In this document: one piece after another, positions 51,061 to 63,178 of the stretch
Position numbering within the stretch: position 1 is the first letter of the stretch
How the letters are laid out: the number at the start of each line of letters is the position of its first letter
Assembly: GCA_963702565.1 (NCBI GenBank)
Contig: CAVPDE010000010.1
Coordinates: forward strand, 124,001-188,000
DNA: 64,000 nucleotides
Source: CAVPDE01 sp963702565
Lineage (GTDB): Bacteria > Desulfobacterota > DSM-4660 > Desulfatiglandales > HGW-15
Direction of reading: 5' to 3'
Translations under genes and position numbers: made by a program
The notes under the pieces: model-generated
The model's input: the letters and a program-made list of their open reading frames with translations, nothing else
Told to the model about the DNA's origin: nothing
The model's database searches: none

Positions 51061-51387
51061 CTAATCGATCAACTCACCGCATTTCTTGCAGACCCGGACC
51101 TTAGACCCATCCTCCAGAAGCCGCCTCCCGATCCTCGTCGGTTCCGCACACTTGTTGCACACGAGCATCAGGTTGGACAGTCGGATCGGAGATTCCTTCT
51201 CCACGATGCCGCCCTGGGAGGTTTGCCTTCCGGCTCGAGTGTGCCGTTTGACCATGTTGAGTTTCTCAACGATCACGTTGCCCTTCTCGGCGTTCACCTT
51301 CAAGACCGTCCCGATCTTCCCTTTTTCTTTACCGGTTTGAACGATCACCTTGTCGTTTTTCTTGATCAGAGGATGCTTCTTATGCAC
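51061..51387 (-). CDS. rplX: 50S ribosomal protein L24
   Basis: 108 residues. KKNDKVIVQTGKEKGKIGTV is the KOW motif; NMVKRHTR and GGIVEKESPI follow. Two CxxC pairs (CNKC, CKKC) near the end suggest zinc binding. GTG 51387 with AGGAG 8 bp upstream is preferred to GTG 51408. Early assembly factor of the large subunit. Confidence 0.93.
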   Translation of the reverse strand: MHKKHPLIKKNDKVIVQTGKEKGKIGTVLKVNAEKGNVIVEKLNMVKRHTRAGRQTSQGGIVEKESPIRLSNLMLVCNKCAEPTRIGRRLLEDGSKVRVCKKCGELID

Positions 51388-51413
51388 GTCCGACACTCCT
51401 GTCCACACGCCTT

Positions 51414-51782
51414 CTAAAGGACCTCCGGCGCCAGAGAAACAATTTTCATGAAGTTCTTGGCCCTCAGTTCTCTTGCCACAGGTCCGAAAATCCTTGTCCC
51501 GATCGGTTCATTCTGCGGGGTGATCAGCACGGCCGAATTGTCATCAAATTTGATGTAGGACCCGTCCACTCGTGCAACCTCCTTCTTGGTCCTCACGATG
51601 ACGGCCTTCATGACCTCCCCTTTTTTCACCTTGGAGTTCGGCATGGCCTCCTTGACCGAGACCACAATGACATCTCCCACCGTCGCATACCTTCGCTTCG
51701 ACCCTCCGAGCACCTTAATACAGAGCAAGAGCTTGGCTCCGGAGTTGTCCGCCACTTTGAGTTTGCTTTCCGTCTGTATCAT
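51414..51782 (-). CDS. rplN: 50S ribosomal protein L14
   Basis: 122 residues, exact family length from ATG 51782, which overlaps the rpsQ stop as ATGA. MIQTESKLKVADNSGAKLLL and the C-terminal RELRAKNFMKIVSLAPEVL are diagnostic. Sits at the subunit interface. Confidence 0.97.
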   Translation of the reverse strand: MIQTESKLKVADNSGAKLLLCIKVLGGSKRRYATVGDVIVVSVKEAMPNSKVKKGEVMKAVIVRTKKEVARVDGSYIKFDDNSAVLITPQNEPIGTRIFGPVARELRAKNFMKIVSLAPEVL

Positions 51783-52084
51783 GACTGAGACTCCAACCCC
51801 TCCAAGGCCTCCGGCGCGACCATCTCGGCCCGGCCCTTTTCCAGAATGTCCTGGACCTGCCACCGCTTGGTCTTGCTGATCGGCCTGGACTCGACAATCC
51901 TGACCTTGTCCCCTACCTGGCAGAGGTTTTTCGGATCATGAGCGACGTATGTCTTGCGGACGGTCAGATACTTCAGGTAGGTCCCGTGCCGTTTCAGCCG
52001 GCTCACCGAGACGACCGTCGTCTTGTCCATGCGGTGCCCAATCACCACCCCGACGAGTTTCTTTCTTGATCCACGTTCCTTCAT
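51779..52084 (-). CDS. rpsQ: 30S ribosomal protein S17
   Basis: 101 residues; the S17 OB fold (KKLVGVVIGHRMDKTTVV, KVRIVESRPISKTKRWQV) plus a C-terminal extension of about 15 residues. 4-bp ATGA overlaps with both rpmC and rplN show tight coupling. Confidence 0.95.
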   Translation of the reverse strand: MKERGSRKKLVGVVIGHRMDKTTVVSVSRLKRHGTYLKYLTVRKTYVAHDPKNLCQVGDKVRIVESRPISKTKRWQVQDILEKGRAEMVAPEALEGLESQS

Positions 52085-52302
52085 CCGTGCGCCCTCGTTC
52101 CCTTTGCCCCGCTTGCGATCTCACGGGATCTCAGAATCGTCTTGACCCGAGCCAAGTCCTTTTTGGCTTTGACGATCCCAGCGGTGTTGGCCAGCTGACC
52201 CGCGGCCTTCTGAAGCTTCAGATTGAACACTCCCTGCCGGAGTTCCCTTTCCTTCAGGGTCAACTCCTCGGTTGTCTGGTCTCGCAGTTCCTTTGCTTTC
52301 AC
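52081..52302 (-). CDS. rpmC: 50S ribosomal protein L29
   Basis: 73 residues. MKAKELRDQTTEEL start and LARVKTILRSRE. Near the exit tunnel, trigger-factor contact region. GTG 52302 overlaps the rplP stop by four bases, with AGGAG 9 bp upstream. Confidence 0.95.
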   Translation of the reverse strand: MKAKELRDQTTEELTLKERELRQGVFNLKLQKAAGQLANTAGIVKAKKDLARVKTILRSREIASGAKGTRAHG

Positions 52303-52718
52303 AGATGCATTCTCCTGCTCACGAATCGAGTCCCGAAAGGGAGCTTGTGACCGGCCAGACGAAAGGCTTCCGCTGCGACACTTTCTCCTACCCCTTCCAG
52401 TTCATAAAGGACTCGGCCGGGCTTCACCACCGCCACCCAGCCCTCGGGGGTCCCTTTTCCCTTTCCCATCCTGGTTTCAGCAGGCTTCTTCGTGAAGGGT
52501 TTGTCCGGGAACACTCGAATCCAAATTTTTCCGCCCCTCTTGACATGCCGGGTGATCGCGATACGCCCCGCCTCGATCTGCTGGGCGGTCATCTTTCCGC
52601 ACTCCGTGGCCTGGAGACCGAAATCCCCGAACTCCAGGGTGCCTCCCTTGAACATCGCCTTCCCGGTCATGCGACCTTTCTGCCTTTTCCGATACTTGAC
52701 TTTCTTTGGGCTCAGCAT
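52299..52718 (-). CDS. rplP: 50S ribosomal protein L16
   Basis: 139 residues. MLSPKKVKYRKRQKGRM, GDFGLQATECG and RMGKGKGTPEGWVAVVKPG are diagnostic. Shapes the A-site tRNA region. ATG 52718, 8 bp after rpsC. Confidence 0.97.
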   Translation of the reverse strand: MLSPKKVKYRKRQKGRMTGKAMFKGGTLEFGDFGLQATECGKMTAQQIEAGRIAITRHVKRGGKIWIRVFPDKPFTKKPAETRMGKGKGTPEGWVAVVKPGRVLYELEGVGESVAAEAFRLAGHKLPFGTRFVSRRMHL

Positions 52719-52726
52719 GACAATCC

Positions 52727-53365
52727 CTAACCTTTTTTCTCCGGTAGAATCTCGCCCTTGAAAATAGCCACCTTGACTCCGATCGCCCCGTAGGTGGTAA
52801 AGGCTTCTGCAAATCCGTAATCAATGTCCGCCCGGATCGTCTGGAAGGGAACCCGTCCTTTGCGGTACCACTCCCGTCGGGCCATCTCGGCCCCTCCCAG
52901 CCGGCCGCTGCAGGCGATTTTGATGCCCAGGGCCCCGAAGCGCAGGGCGGAACTCACGCTCTTTTTCATGGCCCGGCGGAACGACACGCGGCGCACCAGC
53001 TGCAGGGCCACGTTTTCCGCCACGAGCTGGGCGTCGACCTCGGGCTTTCTCACTTCCTGGATATCGAGGATCATCTCCCGCTTGACCTTTTTCTCAAGAT
53101 CCCGCTTCAGGTTCTCGATCTCAGAGCCTTTCTTGCCGATGACCAAACCGGGTCTTGCGGTGTGGATCTTGATCCTGGCTTTACTGGCGGCTCGCTCGAT
53201 CTCGATCTTGGCGACTCCTGCCTGGGAAAGTCTCTTTCGCAGGAATTTCCGGATCTCGTGATCTTCGAAAACAAAACGGGCATAGTCCTTCCCCGCAAAC
53301 CACCTGGAGTCCCAGGTTCTGTTAATGCCCAGTCTAAAACCGATTGGATTGACCTTCTGTCCCAA
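52727..53365 (-). CDS. rpsC: 30S ribosomal protein S3
   Basis: 212 residues. GQKVNPIGFRLGI start, the KH domain with VIGKKGSEIENL, and the C-terminal ARREWYRKGRVPFQTIRADIDYG in two parts. At the mRNA entry. TTG 53365 with GGAGG about 6 bp upstream. Confidence 0.96.
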   Translation of the reverse strand: MGQKVNPIGFRLGINRTWDSRWFAGKDYARFVFEDHEIRKFLRKRLSQAGVAKIEIERAASKARIKIHTARPGLVIGKKGSEIENLKRDLEKKVKREMILDIQEVRKPEVDAQLVAENVALQLVRRVSFRRAMKKSVSSALRFGALGIKIACSGRLGGAEMARREWYRKGRVPFQTIRADIDYGFAEAFTTYGAIGVKVAIFKGEILPEKKG

Positions 53366-53412
53366 CAGCCACCTCCTCCGTCCCTCTATGGGGTTAACCG
53401 GTAAACCGATTG

Positions 53413-53745
53413 CTACTTCCCGTCCAGAATCACCGTCAAATGGCTTGTCCTGCGCCGGATCCTGGAGGCACGACCCATGGCCCGGGGTCGAAACCGCTTG
53501 AGGATCGGGCCCTCGTCCGCAAAGATCCGCTTGACCACCAGCGTGTCCACGTCGATCTCCGAATGGGCTTCCGCATTCGCCACGGCCGAATGGATCAGTT
53601 TCTTCAAAATCCGAGCGCCTTTCTGAGGGGAAAAGGTCAGGAACTGGATGGCCTCATCCGCCTTTTTCCCCCTCACCTCGTTCATGAGCCATCGGACCCT
53701 CTGAGGGGAGATCCTCACAAATCTTGCTTTCGCCATTGCTTCCAT
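53413..53745 (-). CDS. rplV: 50S ribosomal protein L22
   Basis: 110 residues. ISPQRVRWLMNEVRGKKADEA and RPRAMGRASRIRRRTSHLTV are diagnostic; its loop lines the exit tunnel. ATG 53745 overlaps the rpsS stop (TAATG); ATG 53736 is possible. Confidence 0.95.
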   Translation of the reverse strand: MEAMAKARFVRISPQRVRWLMNEVRGKKADEAIQFLTFSPQKGARILKKLIHSAVANAEAHSEIDVDTLVVKRIFADEGPILKRFRPRAMGRASRIRRRTSHLTVILDGK

Positions 53746-54035
53746 TACTTCTTCGCACCTTTCAGTTTCGTCTTTTTATCCCCGGCATGGCTGTGGAAGG
53801 TTCGCGTGGGAGAAAACTCTCCCAGCTTGTGTCCCACCATGTCCTCTGTGACGAACACGGGAAGAAACTTCTTCCCGTTGTGAACCGCAAAGGTCATGCC
53901 GACGAACTGAGGAAGAATCGTCGACCGTCTTGACCAGGTCTTGATGATTTTCCGGCTCTCCGTCTCCAGCGCCGTCTCTGCTTTCTTCAAGAGATGCGCA
54001 TCAACAAAAGGCCCTTTCTTAAGCGATCGAGGCAA
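53745..54035 (-). CDS. rpsS: 30S ribosomal protein S19
   Basis: 96 residues. PRSLKKGPFVDAHLLKK start, KTWSRRSTILPQFVGMTFAVHNGKK in two parts, VGHKLGEFSPTRTF. 30S head protein partnering S13. TTG 54035 with GGAGG 8 bp upstream. Confidence 0.96.
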   Translation of the reverse strand: MPRSLKKGPFVDAHLLKKAETALETESRKIIKTWSRRSTILPQFVGMTFAVHNGKKFLPVFVTEDMVGHKLGEFSPTRTFHSHAGDKKTKLKGAKK

Positions 54036-54059
54036 CGCTCTCCCTCCTCTTTGGCGAAA

Positions 54060-54881
54060 TTACTTCCTTCTCTTAATGATCAGTTTGTCGCTGCTCTTGG
54101 TGCCGCGGGTTTTGTATCCCTTGGTGGGCACTCCCCAGGGGGTCACCGGGTGGCGGCCGCCTGAAGACTTGCCTTCCCCTCCGCCATGGGGATGATCCAC
54201 GGGGTTCATGGCCACCCCTCGAACGTGGGGTCTTCGACCCATCCATCGTTTGCGACCGGCCTTGCCGATGCGGATGTTCTCGTGCTCGATGTTCCCCACC
54301 TGGCCGATCGTCGCTTTGCAGTCCAGGAAGACCATGCGCACTTCACCCGAAGGCAACTTGAGCTGGGCGTGTTTGCCTTCCTTGGCCATGAGCTGGGCGT
54401 AGCACCCGGCTCCCCGGGCCATCTGGCCCCCGTGCCCTTTGCTCAACTCGATGTTGTGGACAAAAGTTCCCAAAGGGATGTCCTTCAGGGGCAAGGCATT
54501 GCCGGGCCGGATCTCCACACCGGAGCCCGACATCACGCGGTCTCCGGCCTGGAGCCCCTGAGGCGCCAGGATGTAGCGCTTTTCTCCGTCCACGTAGTGA
54601 AGCAGGGCGATGTGGGCGGAGCGGTTCGGGTCGTACTCGATGCCGGCCACTTTGGCCGGAATGCCGTCCTTGTCCCGCTTGAAATCCAGGAGCCTGTAAT
54701 GACGCTTGTGCCCTCCCCCGCGGTATCGGCAAGTCACCCGGCCGAGCGCGTTCCTTCCCCCCGTTTTCCGGAGCGGAGCCAGAAGGCTCTTTTCCGGCTC
54801 CTTACGGGTGACCTCTTCCATGGTGGAGTAGGTCATGAGTCGTCTGCCGGGAGAGGTCGGTTTGTAGCTTTTGATGGTCAT
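54060..54881 (-). CDS. rplB: 50S ribosomal protein L2
   Basis: 273 residues. KSYKPTSPGRRLMT start; VAMNPVDHPHGGGEGKSSGG contains the conserved histidine near the peptidyl-transferase centre. Needed for subunit joining. ATG 54881. Confidence 0.97.
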   Translation of the reverse strand: MTIKSYKPTSPGRRLMTYSTMEEVTRKEPEKSLLAPLRKTGGRNALGRVTCRYRGGGHKRHYRLLDFKRDKDGIPAKVAGIEYDPNRSAHIALLHYVDGEKRYILAPQGLQAGDRVMSGSGVEIRPGNALPLKDIPLGTFVHNIELSKGHGGQMARGAGCYAQLMAKEGKHAQLKLPSGEVRMVFLDCKATIGQVGNIEHENIRIGKAGRKRWMGRRPHVRGVAMNPVDHPHGGGEGKSSGGRHPVTPWGVPTKGYKTRGTKSSDKLIIKRRK

Positions 54882-54927
54882 GGTCTTTTCTTAAACACCC
54901 CCAGGGACTGATGTTTCACAGCAACGC

Positions 54928-55215
54928 CTAAGCGCCCTCGAAAAATTCAATCCGTTTTCCGGGCGCCAGCCGAACAATCGCCTTTTTCCAGTCCGATCGG
55001 CGGCCGACGCTTTTTCCCATTCGCCGCGTTTTTCCCATCACGTTCAAGGTCTTGACTTCAACCACTTCCGTTTTGAAAAGGGTCTCCACGGCACGCCGAA
55101 TTTCCACCTTGTTCGCTCTCCGGTCCACCTCGAGACAGAACTGATTGCCGCTCTCCTTCAGGAGATTGGCCTTTTCCGTGATGAGCGGTTTCTTGATCAC
55201 TTGATAGATGTCCAT
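54928..55215 (-). CDS. rplW: 50S ribosomal protein L23
   Basis: 95 residues. IKKPLITEKANLL start and KVEIRRAVETLFKTEVVEVKT. Docking site for trigger factor and SRP at the tunnel exit. ATG 55215 overlaps the rplD stop (TGATG). Confidence 0.96.
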   Translation of the reverse strand: MDIYQVIKKPLITEKANLLKESGNQFCLEVDRRANKVEIRRAVETLFKTEVVEVKTLNVMGKTRRMGKSVGRRSDWKKAIVRLAPGKRIEFFEGA

Positions 55216-55838
55216 CAGGAAATCAAAGCCTCCTCTATCTTAGGGATGGCCGATTGCACCAGAAAGAGATGGTCGTGGTTGAGCACATCGTACACATTGA
55301 GCCCCTCGAAACGCATCACTTTCACCCCCGGCACGTTTCTGGAGGACCGCTCCAGACCCTCGTTCTTCTCCGGAGTGACGATCAGGGCTTTCCTCACTTC
55401 AAAACCCTTCATCACCTGAACGAACTTTTTGGTCTTGGTCTCCGGCAGATTGAACTCGTTCACCACGAGCAACCGCTCATTCTGGAACTTGTCGCTCAGG
55501 GCCATGCGCAGGGCCAGCTTCCCTAACTTCTTGGGGATTTTCTGGTCATACCGGCGCGGTTTGGGGCCAAAGGCCACACCGCCCCCTTTCCGCGTCGGGG
55601 AGGCCGCATCACCGACTCTCGCCCGGCCTGTCCCTTTCTGCCGCCAGAGTTTCTTCCCGGAGCGGTGGACTTCCGAGCGTCCTTTGGTGGACGCTGTCCC
55701 AGACCTTCGTCGAAGCAGCTGGCTGACCACCACCTGATGAAGAATGTGCTTCTCCACCGGCACCAGAAAAATATCATCCCTCAGCTCGATTTGAGCCGTC
55801 TTCTCTTTTTGCAGGTTGTAGACATTGATCACGGCCAT
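55215..55838 (-). CDS. rplD: 50S ribosomal protein L4
   Basis: 207 residues. KGRSEVHRSGKKLWRQKGTGRAR in the tunnel loop and GGGVAFGPKPRRYDQKIPKK are diagnostic. In E. coli it represses the S10 operon. ATG 55838; 13 bp after rplC. Confidence 0.96.
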   Translation of the reverse strand: MAVINVYNLQKEKTAQIELRDDIFLVPVEKHILHQVVVSQLLRRRSGTASTKGRSEVHRSGKKLWRQKGTGRARVGDAASPTRKGGGVAFGPKPRRYDQKIPKKLGKLALRMALSDKFQNERLLVVNEFNLPETKTKKFVQVMKGFEVRKALIVTPEKNEGLERSSRNVPGVKVMRFEGLNVYDVLNHDHLFLVQSAIPKIEEALIS

Positions 55839-55851
55839 GGGCCTCGCCTCT

Positions 55852-56481
55852 CTATCCTCTTTCCATTTTCGTCACTTCAACGACGGTGTTTCGGCTTCCC
55901 GGCACCGCTCCCACGAGGGCGATGACATTCATCTCGGGCCTCACGTCCAGGACTTTCAGGTTGCGAACGGTCAGCTGGCGGAATCCCATTCGGCCGGGGA
56001 GCTTCCGTCCTTTGACGACCCTGCCGGGCGTGGTGTTGGTCCCGATGGAGCCCGGAACTCGGTGGGCCCGGCATCCATGGGTGTCTTTCCCGCCGGAAAA
56101 CCCCCAGCGCTTCACCACCCCTGCAAACCCGCGTCCCTTGCTCTTGCCTTTGACCGACACTTTCTCACCGATCGCAAAAACATCCGCGCCCAGTTCCTGT
56201 CCCAGTTCGAACTGGTCCGGGCTTTCCACGTGGATCTCCCTGAGGTGCCGGAACACCTTGTCTCCCGCCGCCTTGAAATGCCCCTTCATGGGTTTGTTGA
56301 CGCGCTTTTCCACATGGGGTTCAAACCCGACCTGAATCGCGTTGTACCCGTCCTTTTCCGAGGTTTTCTTCTGAATCACCACACAGGGCCCCAGCTTCAG
56401 GATGGTGACCGGAATGCTCTTTCCCTCTTCCAGGAAGTAGCGGGTCATGCCCATTTTCTTTCCAAAAAGCGTCTTGACCAT
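55852..56481 (-). CDS. rplC: 50S ribosomal protein L3
   Basis: 209 residues. GKKMGMTRYF start, KGRGFAGVVKRWGFSGGKDTHG in two parts, and GRMGFRQLTVRNLKV. ATG 56481 with GGAG upstream fits the family length better than TTG 56502. Confidence 0.96.
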   Translation of the reverse strand: MVKTLFGKKMGMTRYFLEEGKSIPVTILKLGPCVVIQKKTSEKDGYNAIQVGFEPHVEKRVNKPMKGHFKAAGDKVFRHLREIHVESPDQFELGQELGADVFAIGEKVSVKGKSKGRGFAGVVKRWGFSGGKDTHGCRAHRVPGSIGTNTTPGRVVKGRKLPGRMGFRQLTVRNLKVLDVRPEMNVIALVGAVPGSRNTVVEVTKMERG

Positions 56482-56504
56482 AAGAACCTGCTCCGTAGCC
56501 AACC

Positions 56505-56819
56505 TTACAGTTTGATTTCCACATCCACGCCGGCGGCCAGATCCAGTTTCATGAGCGCGTCCACCGTCTGCTGGGTCGGTTCGAGGATATCCAGAAGGCG
56601 CTTGTGCGTCCGGATCTCAAATTGCTCTCTGGACTTCTTGTCCACGTGAGGGGACCTCAACACGCAATACTTGTTGATCTCCGTGGGCAGGGGGATGGGC
56701 CCGGCCACCTTGGCCCCCGTCTCTCTCGCGGTTTCCACGATTTCCCTGGCGGACTGGTCCAGCAGCTTGTAATCGTAAGCCTTCAGCCGAATTCGGATTT
56801 TTTGATTCGCAATCACCAT
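56505..56819 (-). CDS. rpsJ: 30S ribosomal protein S10
   Basis: 104 residues. KIRIRLKAYDYKLLDQSA, PLPTEINKYCVLRSPHVDKKS and LMKLDLAAGVDVEIKL are diagnostic. Also acts in antitermination as NusE. ATG 56819 with GGAG 6 bp upstream; 24 bp after tuf. Ordinary codon use, in contrast to tuf just upstream. Confidence 0.97.
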   Translation of the reverse strand: MVIANQKIRIRLKAYDYKLLDQSAREIVETARETGAKVAGPIPLPTEINKYCVLRSPHVDKKSREQFEIRTHKRLLDILEPTQQTVDALMKLDLAAGVDVEIKL

Positions 56820-56843
56820 CGTCGTCTCCGTTCTTTGAAACCT

Positions 56844-58037
56844 CTACTCAATGATGTCGCTGATGACCCCGGCTCCCACCGTGCGACCCCCCTCCCGAAT
56901 TGCAAACCGCAACTCCTTCTCCATCGCAATCGGCATGATCAAATGCACTTCCATCGACACATTGTCCCCAGGCATCACCATCTCCACCCCCTCAGGCAAC
57001 GTCACCACCCCCGTCACATCCGTCGTCCTGAAGTAAAACTGCGGCCGATACCCACCAAAAAACGGCGTGTGCCGACCCCCCTCCTCCTTCGTCAAGACAT
57101 ACGCCTCCGCCTTAAACTTCGTATGCGGCGTAATACTCCCAGGAGCCGCCACCACCTGCCCCCGCTCCACCTCTTCCCGCTTCGTCCCCCTCAACAACAC
57201 CCCAATATTGTCCCCGGCCTGTCCCTGGTCCAGAATCTTCCGGAACATCTCCACCCCGGTACACACCGTCTTCATCGTGTCCTTGATCCCCACAATCTCC
57301 ACATCCTGACCCACCTTGATCACCCCACGCTCCACTCGACCCGTCACCACCGTCCCTCGCCCCGAGATGCTGAACACATCCTCAATCGGCATCAGAAACG
57401 GCTTCTCCGTATCCCGCACCGGCTGCGGAATGTAACCGTCAATCGCATCCATCAACTCAAAAATACACTTCGCCTCCGCACTGTTCGGATCATCACTCTC
57501 CAGCGCCTTCAGCGCACTCCCCCGCACAATCGGTATCTCATCCCCGGGAAACTCATACTTCGTCAGCAACTCCCTCAACTCCAACTCCACCAACTCAATC
57601 AACTCCGCATCATCCACCATGTCACACTTGTTCAAAAACACCACAATCGAGGGCACCCCCACCTGACGCGCCAACAAAATATGCTCCCGCGTCTGAGGCA
57701 TCGGACCATCATCCGCCCCCACCACCAAGATCGCCCCATCCATCTGAGCCGCACCCGTAATCATATTCTTGATATAATCCGCGTGCCCAGGACAATCCAC
57801 ATGCGCATAATGACGCTTCACCGTCTCATACTCCACATGCGCCGTCGCTATCGTGATCCCCCGCGCCTTCTCCTCCGGCGCCTTGTCAATCTGATCAAAC
57901 GGCACATAACTCGCCAACCCCTTCTTCTCCAAATGCTTCGTAATCGCCGCCGTCAGCGTCGTCTTCCCATGATCAATATGCCCAATCGTCCCCACATTCA
58001 CATGCGGCTTCGTCCTCTCAAACTTCTTCTTCGCCAT
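56844..58037 (-). CDS. tuf: Elongation factor Tu with G/T-ending codons
   Basis: 397 residues, full length. GHIDHGKTTL (P loop), ARGITI (switch I), DCPGHADY (G3) and NKCDMVD (G4) are present. Delivers aminoacyl-tRNA to the ribosome. ATG 58037 has AAGGAGG upstream. Of the first 60 codons 59 end in G or T (only GAC at codon 51 does not), and the bias holds nearly to the end, fading in the last dozen codons (CGC, GCC, GTC, ATC, AGC, GAC). Nearby ribosomal genes lack this. tuf is often present twice and kept identical by gene conversion; a second copy outside the window is likely but not seen. fusA, normally just upstream, is absent. Confidence 0.98.
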   Translation of the reverse strand: MAKKKFERTKPHVNVGTIGHIDHGKTTLTAAITKHLEKKGLASYVPFDQIDKAPEEKARGITIATAHVEYETVKRHYAHVDCPGHADYIKNMITGAAQMDGAILVVGADDGPMPQTREHILLARQVGVPSIVVFLNKCDMVDDAELIELVELELRELLTKYEFPGDEIPIVRGSALKALESDDPNSAEAKCIFELMDAIDGYIPQPVRDTEKPFLMPIEDVFSISGRGTVVTGRVERGVIKVGQDVEIVGIKDTMKTVCTGVEMFRKILDQGQAGDNIGVLLRGTKREEVERGQVVAAPGSITPHTKFKAEAYVLTKEEGGRHTPFFGGYRPQFYFRTTDVTGVVTLPEGVEMVMPGDNVSMEVHLIMPIAMEKELRFAIREGGRTVGAGVISDIIE

Positions 58038-58094
58038 CGCTCTTACCTCCTTTGGGTCCCGAAATCGATGAGGTGAATTTCCACAGAAAACGCT

Positions 58095-58565
58095 CTACCA
58101 ACGGTAGTGGGCAAACGCCTTGTTGGCCTCGGCCATCCGATGGGTATCTTCCCGTTTCTTCACGGCGGCGCCTCTTCCGGCTGCCGCATCCATCAGTTCA
58201 CCGGCCAGCTTGGCAGGCATGCTTTTCTCTCCCCTTGCTTTGGCAAAGGAGATGATCCAGCGAATCGCCAGGGCTTGTCCCCGGCTCGACCGCACTTCCG
58301 TGGGCACCTGATACGTGGAGCCGCCCACCCGCCTCGACCGCACTTCCACCACCGGTTTCACATTGCCCAAGGCCTTCTGGAAAAGGGGCAGGGGTTCTTC
58401 CTTGGCCTTCTGCTGCATGATGTCAAACGCTCCGTAGAGGATCGACTGAGCCAGGCTTCTTTTGCCCTTCTTCAGAAGAGAACTGACGAACTTGGCAACC
58501 AGGAGGTTGTTGTATCTCGGATCCGTGGCAATCTCCCTTCGGACAATGACTCTTTTCCTCGGCAT
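58095..58565 (-). CDS. rpsG: 30S ribosomal protein S7
   Basis: 156 residues. MPRKRVIVRREIATDPRYNN start, KPVVEVRSRRVGGSTYQVP, and MAEANKAFAHYRW at the end. Nucleates 30S head assembly; repressor of the str operon in E. coli. 11 bp after rpsL; tuf follows after 57 bp with no fusA. Confidence 0.97.
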   Translation of the reverse strand: MPRKRVIVRREIATDPRYNNLLVAKFVSSLLKKGKRSLAQSILYGAFDIMQQKAKEEPLPLFQKALGNVKPVVEVRSRRVGGSTYQVPTEVRSSRGQALAIRWIISFAKARGEKSMPAKLAGELMDAAAGRGAAVKKREDTHRMAEANKAFAHYRW

Positions 58566-58576
58566 ACTCGACTCCT

Positions 58577-58954
58577 CTAAATCCCCTTGGGCCTTTTGGC
58601 CCCGTACTTGGAACGGCCGCGCCGACGGTCGTCCACGCCTGCGGTGTCCATGGTTCCCCGGATGATGTGGTAGCGCACCCCGGGCAGATCCTTCACACGG
58701 CCCCCGCGAATGAGCACGACCGAGTGCTCCTGAAGGTTGTGGCCCACGCCGGGAATGTAAGAGGTCACCTCGATCCCATTGGTCAGCCGGACGCGTGCCA
58801 CCTTTCTCAAGGCGGAGTTGGGCTTCTTGGGCGTGGTGGTGTAAACCCTCACGCAGACCCCGCGTTTCTGCGGAGAACTCTGAAGCGCCGGGGTTTTGTT
58901 TTTCTTCTTAGCTTTCTCTCTTTCCTTGCGGATGAGCTGATTGATTGTCGGCAT
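58577..58954 (-). CDS. rpsL: 30S ribosomal protein S12
   Basis: 125 residues. Lys43 (TPKKPNSALR) and Lys88 (GGRVKDLPG), whose changes give streptomycin resistance, are both wild type. ATG 58954. Decoding-centre protein. Has its own strong promoter upstream (59026-59054). Confidence 0.97.
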   Translation of the reverse strand: MPTINQLIRKEREKAKKKNKTPALQSSPQKRGVCVRVYTTTPKKPNSALRKVARVRLTNGIEVTSYIPGVGHNLQEHSVVLIRGGRVKDLPGVRYHIIRGTMDTAGVDDRRRGRSKYGAKRPKGI

Positions 58955-59025
58955 GCCATCTCCCTCTAAACCGTGTGTTCAACCCTTTGTTTCTTCCACC
59001 AAGGCTGAAAAACACACAAAAGATT

Positions 59026-59054
59026 TTTATAAGATTGAGCCCCTTTATTGTCAA
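59026..59054 (-). promoter_or_regulatory. Strong sigma-70 promoter upstream of rpsL
   Basis: Minus-strand TTGACA (59054-59049), 17-bp spacer, TATAAA (59031-59026). It lies in the 127-bp gap between rpoC and rpsL, giving a leader of about 65 bases. Near-consensus. Confidence 0.75.
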
Positions 59055-59081
59055 GCAATTTTCTCAACAAAATGAGGAGCC

Positions 59082-63155
<4,074 letters not shown>

Positions 63156-63178
63156 GGGTGACTCCTCTCGGAAAAGGG

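Noticed and set aside
56604..58076. A 490-codon open frame on the plus strand across tuf
   Set aside because: It is antisense to tuf. Stops on the opposite strand need sense codons ending in A (TTA, CTA, TCA), which the G/T-ending bias removes, so long antisense frames arise by default. The His/Arg/Pro-rich product fits no protein.
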